From positions 1 through 64,000 of the forward strand of contig JAKQGX010000001.1 of the NCBI GenBank assembly GCA_029573235.1: a stretch of DNA of 64,000 bases. The letters run 5' to 3'. Source of the stretch: Bacteroidota bacterium. Its GTDB lineage: Bacteria > Bacteroidota > Bacteroidia > Chitinophagales > Chitinophagaceae. Both the position numbers and the translations under genes were made by a program. Numbering within the stretch: position 1 is the stretch's first letter; each line of letters opens with the position of its first letter. Under the pieces are notes generated by a model, which was not told the origin of the DNA, did not search any database, and worked only from the letters and a program-made list of their open reading frames with translations. Shown here in pieces: positions 28,784 to 37,779 of this stretch.

Positions 28784-31423
28784 TCAATACACCGTATCCC
28801 TATAATCTCGTCTTCTGATAAGGCGCAAATCTTGCAAGACAGATGCTTTGGCATTGAGGGTAAAATTAAAGCTCTTTCGAGCCCCAAAGGGAAACGCCTG
28901 CAAATGCATTTCAAAACAATGAAGGTCACGATAGATATCAATGGAGGTGAATTGCAATTGTTTGGTGGTGAAATTATAGCCACTGCTGAGTACAAGTTTC
29001 CAGCGTGCGGTAATGTTAACATCGCCGCTAAAAACAGTATTTTGGGTTAACAACAAAGTGTCTGCGGCGCGGGTGGTCAGTGGGTTTTTACTCAGGTCTA
29101 AGCTATAGCTGATATTTACATTCCAAGGGATATTAAAATCTACATACTCACTATATCCTACCGGCTGCATAGGCGACAAGGGATTCCTGTCGTTGGGCAC
29201 TCCGGGTGGCTTGTTGGTAGAGCGCAAGCTGGCCGTAAGGGATAACCGCGCATTTCTGAATCGCACTAATCCCTTTCCATTTTCATATAATAATTTTTTG
29301 GAGCGGCGGTGGAGGGTATAGTCGTAGTCGTAAGGGTCGAAGCTGGCGCCGGCAGAGAGGCTCAGGTTGTTGGCTATAGTCGTACGGAAGTCCATATTGA
29401 GCATTTGCCAGTTAAACGAATCGGCGGCGATGTTATATGCAGAGGTAATCGAAAACCCATCAATGAGGGTGATGTTTTTGCCCATGCCGGTGGTGTCTTT
29501 TTTAGAGCGGGCTTTGAGTTGCAGGTTGTTATTAAGTCCAAAGTTGATATTGCTGGCATAGCGCCCATACTGCCCTTGTCCGGGTATGCCTATCACAGAG
29601 CCTTCGTAGGGAGAAAGATATACCGGCACGCCATTGCCGTCCAACTGTGTTTGGTAGTAATAACCAAATGGGCGAGCGGCAAAATCCGGTACGTACGTAA
29701 ACCCGATATTGGGTGTCAGCACATGGCGTATGCCCATTATCTTGCTGCCTTTCTTAAACATCTTTTGCCCATAGATACGCGTGCTCATATTCACTGAAAC
29801 ATTAAAATCTCGAGCGGTGTAAAAGCCCCTTTGCTTGACGGTATCTACTTTGTCGTCAAAAATATTATAGTGCCTGTAGTTTCTTTGGGTAAACCAATAC
29901 TCGGTATAAGGTGCGCTAAAAGACAGGTTGAGGTATCGCCATACATTGTACGAAGCAGATAGGGGAATAGCGTGCTTAAAACCATTTTTAAAATTTTGAA
30001 AGGCAAAGCCACGGAAGCTAAAATTACTATCCAGATAAGTTACTTCATTAATGGCGCTAAAGCTATAGCTGGCGGTTATTTTTTCATACCATTTAGGGGT
30101 GCCGATTGCCGCTTTGCGTTGGAGGGGGTTAAACTGCGCTACATAGAAGTTGACCTCCGGCAATCGGAAGTTGACTTGGTTGGTTGCGGTGTTTTGGTTG
30201 TAAGAGGCATTGACCGTGAGGGAGTAGGGTTTGCCTATCCAGTTTTTGGCAAAGCTGATGGTGGACAAGTAGTTGTTCTGTAAAATCTGATTGGGGTTAT
30301 AGCTGTTGTTGCTGTAATAAGAATTGGTACCCAGGTCCACCGTAGCGCTAAAGTTGATACCCGGGCGCGCTTTGGCATCGGTAGCATGGCGCCAGTTGAT
30401 GCGAAAGTCCTTTTGCTGCGAGCTGCCTGGTTCATAGCTTTCGCCGGTTTTATTATTGGCATAAGACAAAGACAAGCCACCATTGTATCGATACCGCTTG
30501 GTGTAATTGCTGATGCCGCTCACACTATAACTTCCTTTGGTGAAAATATTGGCTTGCACCAACAAATCCACATAATCGTTGAGGTACAAATAATACCCGC
30601 CATTGACCAAGCCGATACCACGTCGCTCTTCGAGGGTGTAAGTGGGCAGTACAAATCCGGAACGTTGCCGTTCGGTAATAGGGAAGATACCAAAGGGAAG
30701 CACCAGAGGGGTGGGTACGTCTTCTATGACAAAATTGGCACTGCCCGAGGCAATAATGCGGTTGGGAATAATCTTTATTCTTTTGGCACGAATGCCGAAA
30801 TGCGGTTTCTCTAAAGCACAAGTGGTATATATATTTTTCCAGCCATAGATGGATTGGTCGGGATTGCGTTTTATCTGCTCGCTATATACATACCCCTCGC
30901 CATGTTGTGCACGGGCATTGCGTACTATGGCTCTTTTGCTCAGAAAATTGTATTGTAAGGTATCGTAGGTAAAGGTCTCGCTGCCTTGCTTGAAACTGGG
31001 CAACTTGATGGCTTTACCGGCAGAGTCATAAGTAGGTGCAGCTGATACCGAGTTGGTGCTTTGGTAATAGGTAACTTCACCGGCATCCAATTGCATGTCG
31101 TCATATTGGATTTTTGCATCGCCGAAGAGATGAAATTTTTTATGTTTAATATCCATTACCGAAGAGTCGGTAGCCTCTGCTGTCACTACAGCCGTTAAGG
31201 CATCCGGCGACAACGGAATATCAGCTGCCGATTGGGTGGTAGAGTCGTGTGCGGTACTATCGTAGGGGCGAAAGGATGTAGGAAGTTTTTGTGTTGTATC
31301 AGCAGTGGTGATTCCTTGTGCCCATCCGACCAATGGTAAAAGGAATGTGAAAATAAAAAAGGAAAGGTGGGCGAAATAGCGCAACCATCGTTTTTTTAAA
31401 ATAATTTTACGCCCTGAGTACAT
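28784..31423 (-). CDS. lptD: LptD-like LPS-assembly outer membrane protein
   Basis: Start at MYSGRKIILKK preferred; OstA-like N-terminus (DIKHKKFHLFGDAKIQYDDMQLDAGEVTYYQ) and a large beta-barrel; opposite an amidase gene. Confidence 0.8.
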   Translation of the reverse strand: MYSGRKIILKKRWLRYFAHLSFFIFTFLLPLVGWAQGITTADTTQKLPTSFRPYDSTAHDSTTQSAADIPLSPDALTAVVTAEATDSSVMDIKHKKFHLFGDAKIQYDDMQLDAGEVTYYQSTNSVSAAPTYDSAGKAIKLPSFKQGSETFTYDTLQYNFLSKRAIVRNARAQHGEGYVYSEQIKRNPDQSIYGWKNIYTTCALEKPHFGIRAKRIKIIPNRIIASGSANFVIEDVPTPLVLPFGIFPITERQRSGFVLPTYTLEERRGIGLVNGGYYLYLNDYVDLLVQANIFTKGSYSVSGISNYTKRYRYNGGLSLSYANNKTGESYEPGSSQQKDFRINWRHATDAKARPGINFSATVDLGTNSYYSNNSYNPNQILQNNYLSTISFAKNWIGKPYSLTVNASYNQNTATNQVNFRLPEVNFYVAQFNPLQRKAAIGTPKWYEKITASYSFSAINEVTYLDSNFSFRGFAFQNFKNGFKHAIPLSASYNVWRYLNLSFSAPYTEYWFTQRNYRHYNIFDDKVDTVKQRGFYTARDFNVSVNMSTRIYGQKMFKKGSKIMGIRHVLTPNIGFTYVPDFAARPFGYYYQTQLDGNGVPVYLSPYEGSVIGIPGQGQYGRYASNINFGLNNNLQLKARSKKDTTGMGKNITLIDGFSITSAYNIAADSFNWQMLNMDFRTTIANNLSLSAGASFDPYDYDYTLHRRSKKLLYENGKGLVRFRNARLSLTASLRSTNKPPGVPNDRNPLSPMQPVGYSEYVDFNIPWNVNISYSLDLSKNPLTTRAADTLLLTQNTVFSGDVNITARWKLVLSSGYNFTTKQLQFTSIDIYRDLHCFEMHLQAFPFGARKSFNFTLNAKASVLQDLRLIRRRDYRDTVY

Positions 31424-31502
31424 GTGCCGCAAAAATAATTGATTCACGGCTATCTTTACTCCCCATACCCATTTTAACCATATTTTTTGAATAAAAGAGT
31501 AC

Positions 31503-32339
31503 ATGCGTATTATCTTATTTGCCCTCTTACTGCTTGGAATTACACCGCTACATGCTGACGCAAAAGGGAAAAAAATCAGCAAAATAGTTTTGGATGCCGG
31601 ACATGGTGGTCGTGATGGGGGTGCCCGCGGACAATTTTCTTATGAAAAAGACCTGACCCTTGCCGTAGCCTTGCGCGTAGGCAAGATGATACAAGACAGT
31701 ATGAAAGATGTGAAGGTGTATTATACCCGCACATCCGATGTGTATCCTTCTTTAGTGGAGCGCCATGAAGTTGCCAACCGTGCCGAAGCTGATTTATTTG
31801 TTTCGATACATGTGAATGCTACTGCCGGACGTACCGAGCGCTATCAGGCAGGTACACGCCGCGTAAAAAAAGGGAAGCGATATGTAACCGTGCCGGTGTA
31901 TAAAACCGTGCATCACAAAGAAACTTCTACCAGTGGCACCGAAACCTATGTATTGGGGCTGCATCGCAATTCGCAAAAAGAAAATGCCATTGGCGAATAC
32001 GGAGACAACATTACCGAAGAGCAAGGAATGCTCAACGAAAACGACCCGCAAACTGCCATTATCATCTCACAATATTCACAAGCATTCTTGGGTCGCAGCG
32101 TATCCTTGGCCGGTAAGATTCAAGAGCAGTTTGCTTTGCAAGGACGTCGCGATTTGGGGGTAAAACAAAAAGGATTGGAAGTACTAGCCGGTAGTGTGAT
32201 GCCCGGTGTACTGGTAGAAATAGGCTTTATCAACAATCCTTCCGAAGAAGCTTACCTCAACTCCGAAACGGGGCAAGCAGCCGTAGCCACTGCCATCTTC
32301 AAAGGCATCCAAGCCTACAAATGGGATTCAGAACGATAA
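31503..32339 (+). CDS. N-acetylmuramoyl-L-alanine amidase (Amidase_3)
   Basis: IVLDAGHGGRDGGARG, VSIHVNA, VLVEIGFINNPSE motifs. Confidence 0.95.
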   Translation: MRIILFALLLLGITPLHADAKGKKISKIVLDAGHGGRDGGARGQFSYEKDLTLAVALRVGKMIQDSMKDVKVYYTRTSDVYPSLVERHEVANRAEADLFVSIHVNATAGRTERYQAGTRRVKKGKRYVTVPVYKTVHHKETSTSGTETYVLGLHRNSQKENAIGEYGDNITEEQGMLNENDPQTAIIISQYSQAFLGRSVSLAGKIQEQFALQGRRDLGVKQKGLEVLAGSVMPGVLVEIGFINNPSEEAYLNSETGQAAVATAIFKGIQAYKWDSER

Positions 32340-32484
32340 TAGAAAGAAAGATATTTACAATGTTTGGCTAAAAGAGAATTTTTTTTATACTTTAGCCGAA
32401 CCAATATTTTATTAATAAAATAGGGGTTGTAATTTAAAATTGTAACAATTATCTTTAAGCACTAAATTAAAACATCACGCGCGA

Positions 32485-33024
32485 ATGAAAGCACGTATAA
32501 AATCTGTAATTCTCTCAGCGATAGGCGTTATTGGGGCTTTTTCCATGGCCACATATTCTTCTTGCAACTCCGACAAATGTAAAACCATTACCTGCGCCTA
32601 CCAAGGTGTATGTAATGAAGGAAAATGCATCTGCCAAAGTGGTTATGAAGGTCCGCAGTGCGAAACCGTAACCCGCAAAAAATATATGGGTACTTGGGTA
32701 GTAACCGAAAATGGCTCGATTACCGATGCCTCCCAATATACCGTTGCGGTAGTAGCCGGTCCTAATATGACGGAAGTGCGCATCAAAAATTTTAGAAACT
32801 TCATTATCGACGATGTGAATGCCTTTGTAAAAAAGGATAGTATTTATATTCCCCAACAATCGATGCAAGGGCACACCATCATCGGTTACGGATGGGTAGA
32901 AGATGAAAAATACTATGGCGACAATGGTAGAATCGTATTGAAGTACAAAGTAACCGATGAAGCCACCGGTGCCTCCGATGATTTTGGCTACGATGGCGGC
33001 GATCCTTCTCTTTGGAACAAATAA
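32485..33024 (+). CDS. Lipoprotein-like protein with a single EGF-like domain
   Basis: CNSDKCKTITCAYQGVCNEGKCICQSGYEGPQC contains CxCxxGYxGxxC-type EGF signature. Confidence 0.75.
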   Translation: MKARIKSVILSAIGVIGAFSMATYSSCNSDKCKTITCAYQGVCNEGKCICQSGYEGPQCETVTRKKYMGTWVVTENGSITDASQYTVAVVAGPNMTEVRIKNFRNFIIDDVNAFVKKDSIYIPQQSMQGHTIIGYGWVEDEKYYGDNGRIVLKYKVTDEATGASDDFGYDGGDPSLWNK

Positions 33025-33045
33025 TATCAACTATATCCTTGGTAT

Positions 33046-33076
33046 AAAAATCTCCTTTCATCGAGGAGATTTTTTT
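33046..33076 (+). terminator. Rho-independent terminator after EGF-like gene
   Basis: aaaaatctcct-ttcatcg-aggagattttttt. Confidence 0.85.
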
Positions 33077-33122
33077 CGTTTTTAATACACTTTTCTGGTA
33101 AACATTGGTATAAATTAGCAAC

Positions 33123-35066
33123 GTGATAAGCGCCGCCTCCATTAATGAAGTAAACAACCGTGCCGATATTGTAGAGATTATCGGGCAGTTTGTACGATTG
33201 AAAAAAAGAGGCTCCAATTATATTGGCAACTGTCCTTTTCATGTTGAAAAAACTCCTTCATTCAGTGTCTCGGCTACCAAAGGAATTTATAAATGCTTTG
33301 GCTGTGGGAAGGCAGGCAATACGGTCACTTTTGTTCAGGAGCATGAGAAACTCACCTATCCGGAGGCTATTCGGTGGCTGGCAGATTATTATAAAATAAC
33401 GCTGGAGGAAACCGTTCAAAGCCCGGAGAAAATACAGCAACATCAAGCAGAAGAGAGCCTGCGCATCATCAACGAAACGGCGGCCAAATATTTTCATGCG
33501 GCACTTACTGAAACTGAAGAGGGTAGGGCAATAGGGCTTTCTTACTTTAAGCATCGCGGTTTCCGAAATGAAATCATAGAACGTTTTTTACTGGGGTACA
33601 ATAGCGAAAACGAATCCGATTTTTACCATTATGCACAGCAACAAGGATATCAAACTGAATTGTTGGAGAAAGCGGGATTGATAAAATTTAGAAACGAAAA
33701 ATATTACGATACCTATCGTGGTCGTGTCATCTTCCCAATTCAAAACATGACGGGACGGGTATTGGGATTTGGCGCTCGCATCCTCAAAAAAAATGATAAG
33801 GCACCCAAATACATCAATACGTCGGAGAATGAGTTGTACATTAAGAGTCGTGTGCTGTATGGCATGTACCAATCGCGGAAGGCTATTGCCAAAGAAGATG
33901 AATGTTTTTTGGTAGAAGGTTATACGGATGTCATCTCACTGCATCAGGGAGGTGTAGAAAATGTATTGGCGAGCAGCGGTACCTCCTTGACCGAAGACCA
34001 ACTACGACTGATAGGACAGCTTACCAAAAACCTCACCATCCTTTATGATGGCGATGCTGCGGGCATCAAAGCGGCATTACGAGGGCTGGATATGGCATTG
34101 TCGCAGAGCTTCAATGTAAAACTGGTATTATTACCGGTGGGTGAAGACCCGGATAGTTTTATACAAAACAAAGGCGCTACCGCATTTCACGAATATGTAA
34201 AAGCCAACAAACAAGACATCATCAATTTTCGTTTGGAAGTAGGCTTGCGAGATGTAGGCAACGACCCCATTGCCAAATCGAAATTGATAAACGAAATAGC
34301 CGAAAGCATTTCTAAAATTGACAAAGCAGAGGATTTTTCGTTGCAACATTACTACATTAAAGAAACCACCCGACGACTCGATTTGGATGAAGCGGCAATG
34401 GTCAATTTGGTAAACAAATACATCAGAGAACGACTGGCGCAAGAGCAACGCCAACAACAAAAAACTCCTATTCCCCCACCCGAAACAATAGCTACGGATG
34501 ACGCTCTGCTTCCATCTTTAGATAACAAACGAAAAGAAGAAGAACAAGAATGGGAGTTAATAAGAGTACTCATTTTGCACGGCACCAAACCGATGGAGGG
34601 ATATGATTCGGTGGCGGCATTTTTGTATGACCATACCGACCCAGAGTTATTTGAAAACAAGATGGCAAAAAACTTGTTTGATGATTATTTCATCACCCTT
34701 CATACGAACAGAAGTCATTTGGATACCGCATATTTTGCCCATCATCATGACAAGGCAGTACAGTCTGTAATGATTTCACTGCTGTACAAAAACGATGAGA
34801 TAAGCCCCAATTGGAAAAACAATTATGGTATCGACACCTTGCATGGCGAAGACCAGTACATCAACGAAGTAGAAAGCGCTTTGTCGTATTTTGAATTGAA
34901 ACAACTCATCAAAATGCAGGAGGAACTGACCCAACACTTGGTTCGCGAAACTGACGTCAAAAAAATTGCCCTTTTGCAAAGCACTTTTTTGGAGCTGCGA
35001 AAGAAGGAAAAAGAAATCGTAAAAAAACACGGAACCACGGTATATAAAATCTTGAAGAAACAATAA
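33123..35066 (+). CDS. dnaG: DNA primase
   Basis: GTG start; CHC2 zinc finger (CPFHVEKTPSFSV...KCFGCGKAGN) and TOPRIM (VEGYTDVISLHQ). Confidence 0.97.
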   Translation: MISAASINEVNNRADIVEIIGQFVRLKKRGSNYIGNCPFHVEKTPSFSVSATKGIYKCFGCGKAGNTVTFVQEHEKLTYPEAIRWLADYYKITLEETVQSPEKIQQHQAEESLRIINETAAKYFHAALTETEEGRAIGLSYFKHRGFRNEIIERFLLGYNSENESDFYHYAQQQGYQTELLEKAGLIKFRNEKYYDTYRGRVIFPIQNMTGRVLGFGARILKKNDKAPKYINTSENELYIKSRVLYGMYQSRKAIAKEDECFLVEGYTDVISLHQGGVENVLASSGTSLTEDQLRLIGQLTKNLTILYDGDAAGIKAALRGLDMALSQSFNVKLVLLPVGEDPDSFIQNKGATAFHEYVKANKQDIINFRLEVGLRDVGNDPIAKSKLINEIAESISKIDKAEDFSLQHYYIKETTRRLDLDEAAMVNLVNKYIRERLAQEQRQQQKTPIPPPETIATDDALLPSLDNKRKEEEQEWELIRVLILHGTKPMEGYDSVAAFLYDHTDPELFENKMAKNLFDDYFITLHTNRSHLDTAYFAHHHDKAVQSVMISLLYKNDEISPNWKNNYGIDTLHGEDQYINEVESALSYFELKQLIKMQEELTQHLVRETDVKKIALLQSTFLELRKKEKEIVKKHGTTVYKILKKQ

Positions 35067-35068
35067 GC

Positions 35069-35488
35069 ATGGCTCGCATACTGGCATTGGACTATGGTAA
35101 AAAGCGCACCGGCATTGCCGTTACAGACCCCTTGAAAATCATAGCTACCGCATTAGACACCGTTGCTACCGACCAGCTTATTGGGTATTTGAAAAAATAT
35201 TTTTCTACGGAGACGGTAGAGTTGGTGGTTATTGGCTATCCGTTGAACTTTGATGATACGTCCACACATGCTACACCCTTAGTGGATAAGTTTATTCCTA
35301 AATTCAAGCATGTATTCCCGCATATTCCTATTGTAACCTGGGATGAACGGATGACCTCGCAGATGGCAGCCCAAACTATTGCACAATTGGGGCTGCGTAA
35401 AAAAGACCGAGAGCAAAAAGAAAGATTGGATGCTGTGAGTGCAGCCATTATTTTACAAGAATATTTGGCGGCGCATCCCACACCATAA
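35069..35488 (+). CDS. ruvX: Holliday junction resolvase-like YqgF/RuvX
   Basis: LALDYGKKRTGIAVTDP; WDERMTSQMA; DAVSAAIILQEYL. Confidence 0.93.
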   Translation: MARILALDYGKKRTGIAVTDPLKIIATALDTVATDQLIGYLKKYFSTETVELVVIGYPLNFDDTSTHATPLVDKFIPKFKHVFPHIPIVTWDERMTSQMAAQTIAQLGLRKKDREQKERLDAVSAAIILQEYLAAHPTP

Positions 35489-35509
35489 TCATACTTCTGT
35501 TTACTACCC

Positions 35510-35517
35510 TATCTTTG
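35510..35517 (+). promoter_or_regulatory. -7 element TATCTTTG upstream of def
   Basis: Exact TAnnTTTG, 18 nt before the def ATG; -33 weak. Confidence 0.5.
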
Positions 35518-35534
35518 TCACCTAATTTTTTGAA

Positions 35535-36113
35535 ATGATATTACCTGTAGTTGCTTACGGTCATCCGATGCTCCGAAAAGTTTGTGACGAAATCACTCCC
35601 GATTATCCCGAATTGAAACCACTCATTGCCAATATGTGGGAAACCATGTATCATACCAATGGTGTGGGTATTGCTGCTCCGCAGATTAACAAAAACATTC
35701 GTCTTTTTGTAGTAGATACGATACAGATAGTAGAGGGATTTGATGAAGAAGACAAGCGTCAATATCCCAATGAAAAACCTATAAAAGAAGTCTTCATCAA
35801 CGCGCAAATAATAGCAGAAGGCGGCACTCCTTGGAGCTACAATGAAGGATGCCTGAGCATACCTAAAGTGCGTGAAGATATACGCCGAAATGAAACCATT
35901 ACCATCCAATATGTAGATGAACATTTTCAGCCCCAAACAAAAGAGTTTAGTGGCATTACTGCTAGAGTTATTTTGCACGAATACGACCATATTGAAGGGA
36001 AGCTATTCATAGACTATCTCTCTCCTCTGAAAAAGAGATTGCTCAAGAAAAAATTAGACGATATCAGTAAGGGAAAAGTACGGGTAGAATACCGCATGGT
36101 ATTACCTAAATAG
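35535..36113 (+). CDS. def: Peptide deformylase
   Basis: GVGIAAPQI, EGCLSIP, HEYDHIEG. Confidence 0.98.
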   Translation: MILPVVAYGHPMLRKVCDEITPDYPELKPLIANMWETMYHTNGVGIAAPQINKNIRLFVVDTIQIVEGFDEEDKRQYPNEKPIKEVFINAQIIAEGGTPWSYNEGCLSIPKVREDIRRNETITIQYVDEHFQPQTKEFSGITARVILHEYDHIEGKLFIDYLSPLKKRLLKKKLDDISKGKVRVEYRMVLPK

Positions 36114-36132
36114 CGTATCGTTTTAGCTCATA

Positions 36133-37110
36133 TTATACTGCCATTAAGCTGCAACCGCGCAAGGCACTGTGGTCCATACGTCCCAATACTTCAAAGCTGC
36201 CATCGGGGAAAACCCTTCCGATATCTTCTGTTGCAATAAAAGAACAAGAATGAATATTGGCAAGGTCAACAATGTTCAACAAGCCATTGCCTGCAGCATA
36301 CATAGATAAGGGGTCGTTAATATCACGCGCCCAAACCTTCATTGTGGCTGTAGGTACAAATAGCCCGTTGGCTTTGGCGTATGCCTGCGATAACAATTCC
36401 GTCATGCCGTATTCTGAGTGTATTGCCTCCAATTTCCATTGCTTTTTCAAAAAATCATGTACTGCTGTTCGGGTTATTTCTTTTTTGCGCCCTTTCATAC
36501 CACCGGTTTCCATCACGATGGTGTGTTGCAATGGTATGGGATATTGCTCGGCAAAGTCCAATAAAGCAAAGGTGACACCTATCAATATTGTTGGCTGCTG
36601 CTGCTCTTCCAGCGATTGCAACGTATGAGCCAGAGCTTCCCATTCGTTCAGGTAAAAACCATTTTTCGGATGCCCACTGGCAGCCATCCATTCCTTTGCC
36701 ATATGCACCAACGAAGCATTGCCCCGCTCCAGATATGAAGGCAGCAAGGCGACAACAGCATAATTTTTTAAAGTGCCATAAAACGATTCGAAGCCTGCTA
36801 ATAAGGATTGTTGGTAGAGCAAGGGGTCGAGTACATAATGCCTGGAATGAGTATCGCCGGTAGTGCCGCTGCTTTCAAAGTATAGGGATGGCTGATGATT
36901 GCCACATAGCACCGTATGTGATTTGAAAAAGGATATCGGAAGAAAGGGGATTTGTACAATGCTCTTGATGTTGTTTGTACGAATATTTAGGGCTTGTACG
37001 TATTGCCGGTAAAGGGAATTGTGCTCGTATTGATATTGAAAAAAAGATAAGGCAATATCGTTAAAACGTTGCTCGTTAATAGAGGAGAGGTAAGATTGAT
37101 CAATTTTCAT
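36133..37110 (-). CDS. LuxE-like acyl-protein synthetase
   Basis: IPFLPISFFKSH, YFESSGTTGDTHSRHYV, SEYGMTELLSQAY. Confidence 0.82.
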   Translation of the reverse strand: MKIDQSYLSSINEQRFNDIALSFFQYQYEHNSLYRQYVQALNIRTNNIKSIVQIPFLPISFFKSHTVLCGNHQPSLYFESSGTTGDTHSRHYVLDPLLYQQSLLAGFESFYGTLKNYAVVALLPSYLERGNASLVHMAKEWMAASGHPKNGFYLNEWEALAHTLQSLEEQQQPTILIGVTFALLDFAEQYPIPLQHTIVMETGGMKGRKKEITRTAVHDFLKKQWKLEAIHSEYGMTELLSQAYAKANGLFVPTATMKVWARDINDPLSMYAAGNGLLNIVDLANIHSCSFIATEDIGRVFPDGSFEVLGRMDHSALRGCSLMAV

Positions 37111-37254
37111 TTGGAGTATGGATAGGAAGAACGACAGAAAATAATAGTTACAATTGGGCAGGGTTTGAAAGCGAAACTGAACGATAGAAGCACAGCATAA
37201 TATTGAAATGGAATAGGATCGTATTTCCTTACATTGGATTAACTTTGAAGACGT

Positions 37255-37713
37255 ATGAATACTCGAATTTCCCTTTGGGTCATAGTTGCATTATGGGGGC
37301 TTTGGGCAGCTTGCAAAAAAGAAAACAAGATGTCAAAAATACCATTTATAAAATTGATGACCACTACCGACAGTGTGAGAGCGGGCAATAGCAAAGATAC
37401 AGTTCGCATCAACTTTCAATTTGAAGATGGCGATGCCGACATTAAAACCGACGGACAAACGGTGAATATTTTTGTAAGCAACACCCGCGATACCACCCAT
37501 TTTAATTATCCTTTTCCTTACATTGATGAGGCATACAAAGGCAATGGTACCGGTTTTAAAGGCACTGCCACAATAAAAATTCCGGCTGCTTTTTTATTGC
37601 TACGTGACCCCTTCATGCCGATAGATTCTGTTGGCTTTAGTGTGCAGATACAAGATGCTGCGGGCAACAAAAGCAATGAACTGCACACCCCATTGGTATA
37701 TTTGTTAAAATAA
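37255..37713 (+). CDS. Small hypothetical lipoprotein
   Basis: Lipobox-like ALWGLWAAC at N-terminus. Confidence 0.65.
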   Translation: MNTRISLWVIVALWGLWAACKKENKMSKIPFIKLMTTTDSVRAGNSKDTVRINFQFEDGDADIKTDGQTVNIFVSNTRDTTHFNYPFPYIDEAYKGNGTGFKGTATIKIPAAFLLLRDPFMPIDSVGFSVQIQDAAGNKSNELHTPLVYLLK

Positions 37714-37779
37714 TTTTTAGCGACCTTCCTTTATTTGGCATTCCCACTTAAATAGTACAACTTTACTTGCTTTTTTTAT

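Noticed and set aside
28510-29022. 170 aa minus-strand ORF
   Set aside because: Overlaps the T9SS gene antisense and the lptD 3' end in another frame; no recognisable domain.
29309-29797. 162 aa plus-strand ORF inside lptD
   Set aside because: Antisense shadow of the LptD-like beta-barrel coding sequence.
32515-33030. 171 aa minus-strand ORF
   Set aside because: Antisense to the EGF-like gene, which has a clear leader and EGF motif.
35541-35990. 149 aa minus-strand ORF
   Set aside because: Antisense of def, which is unambiguous.
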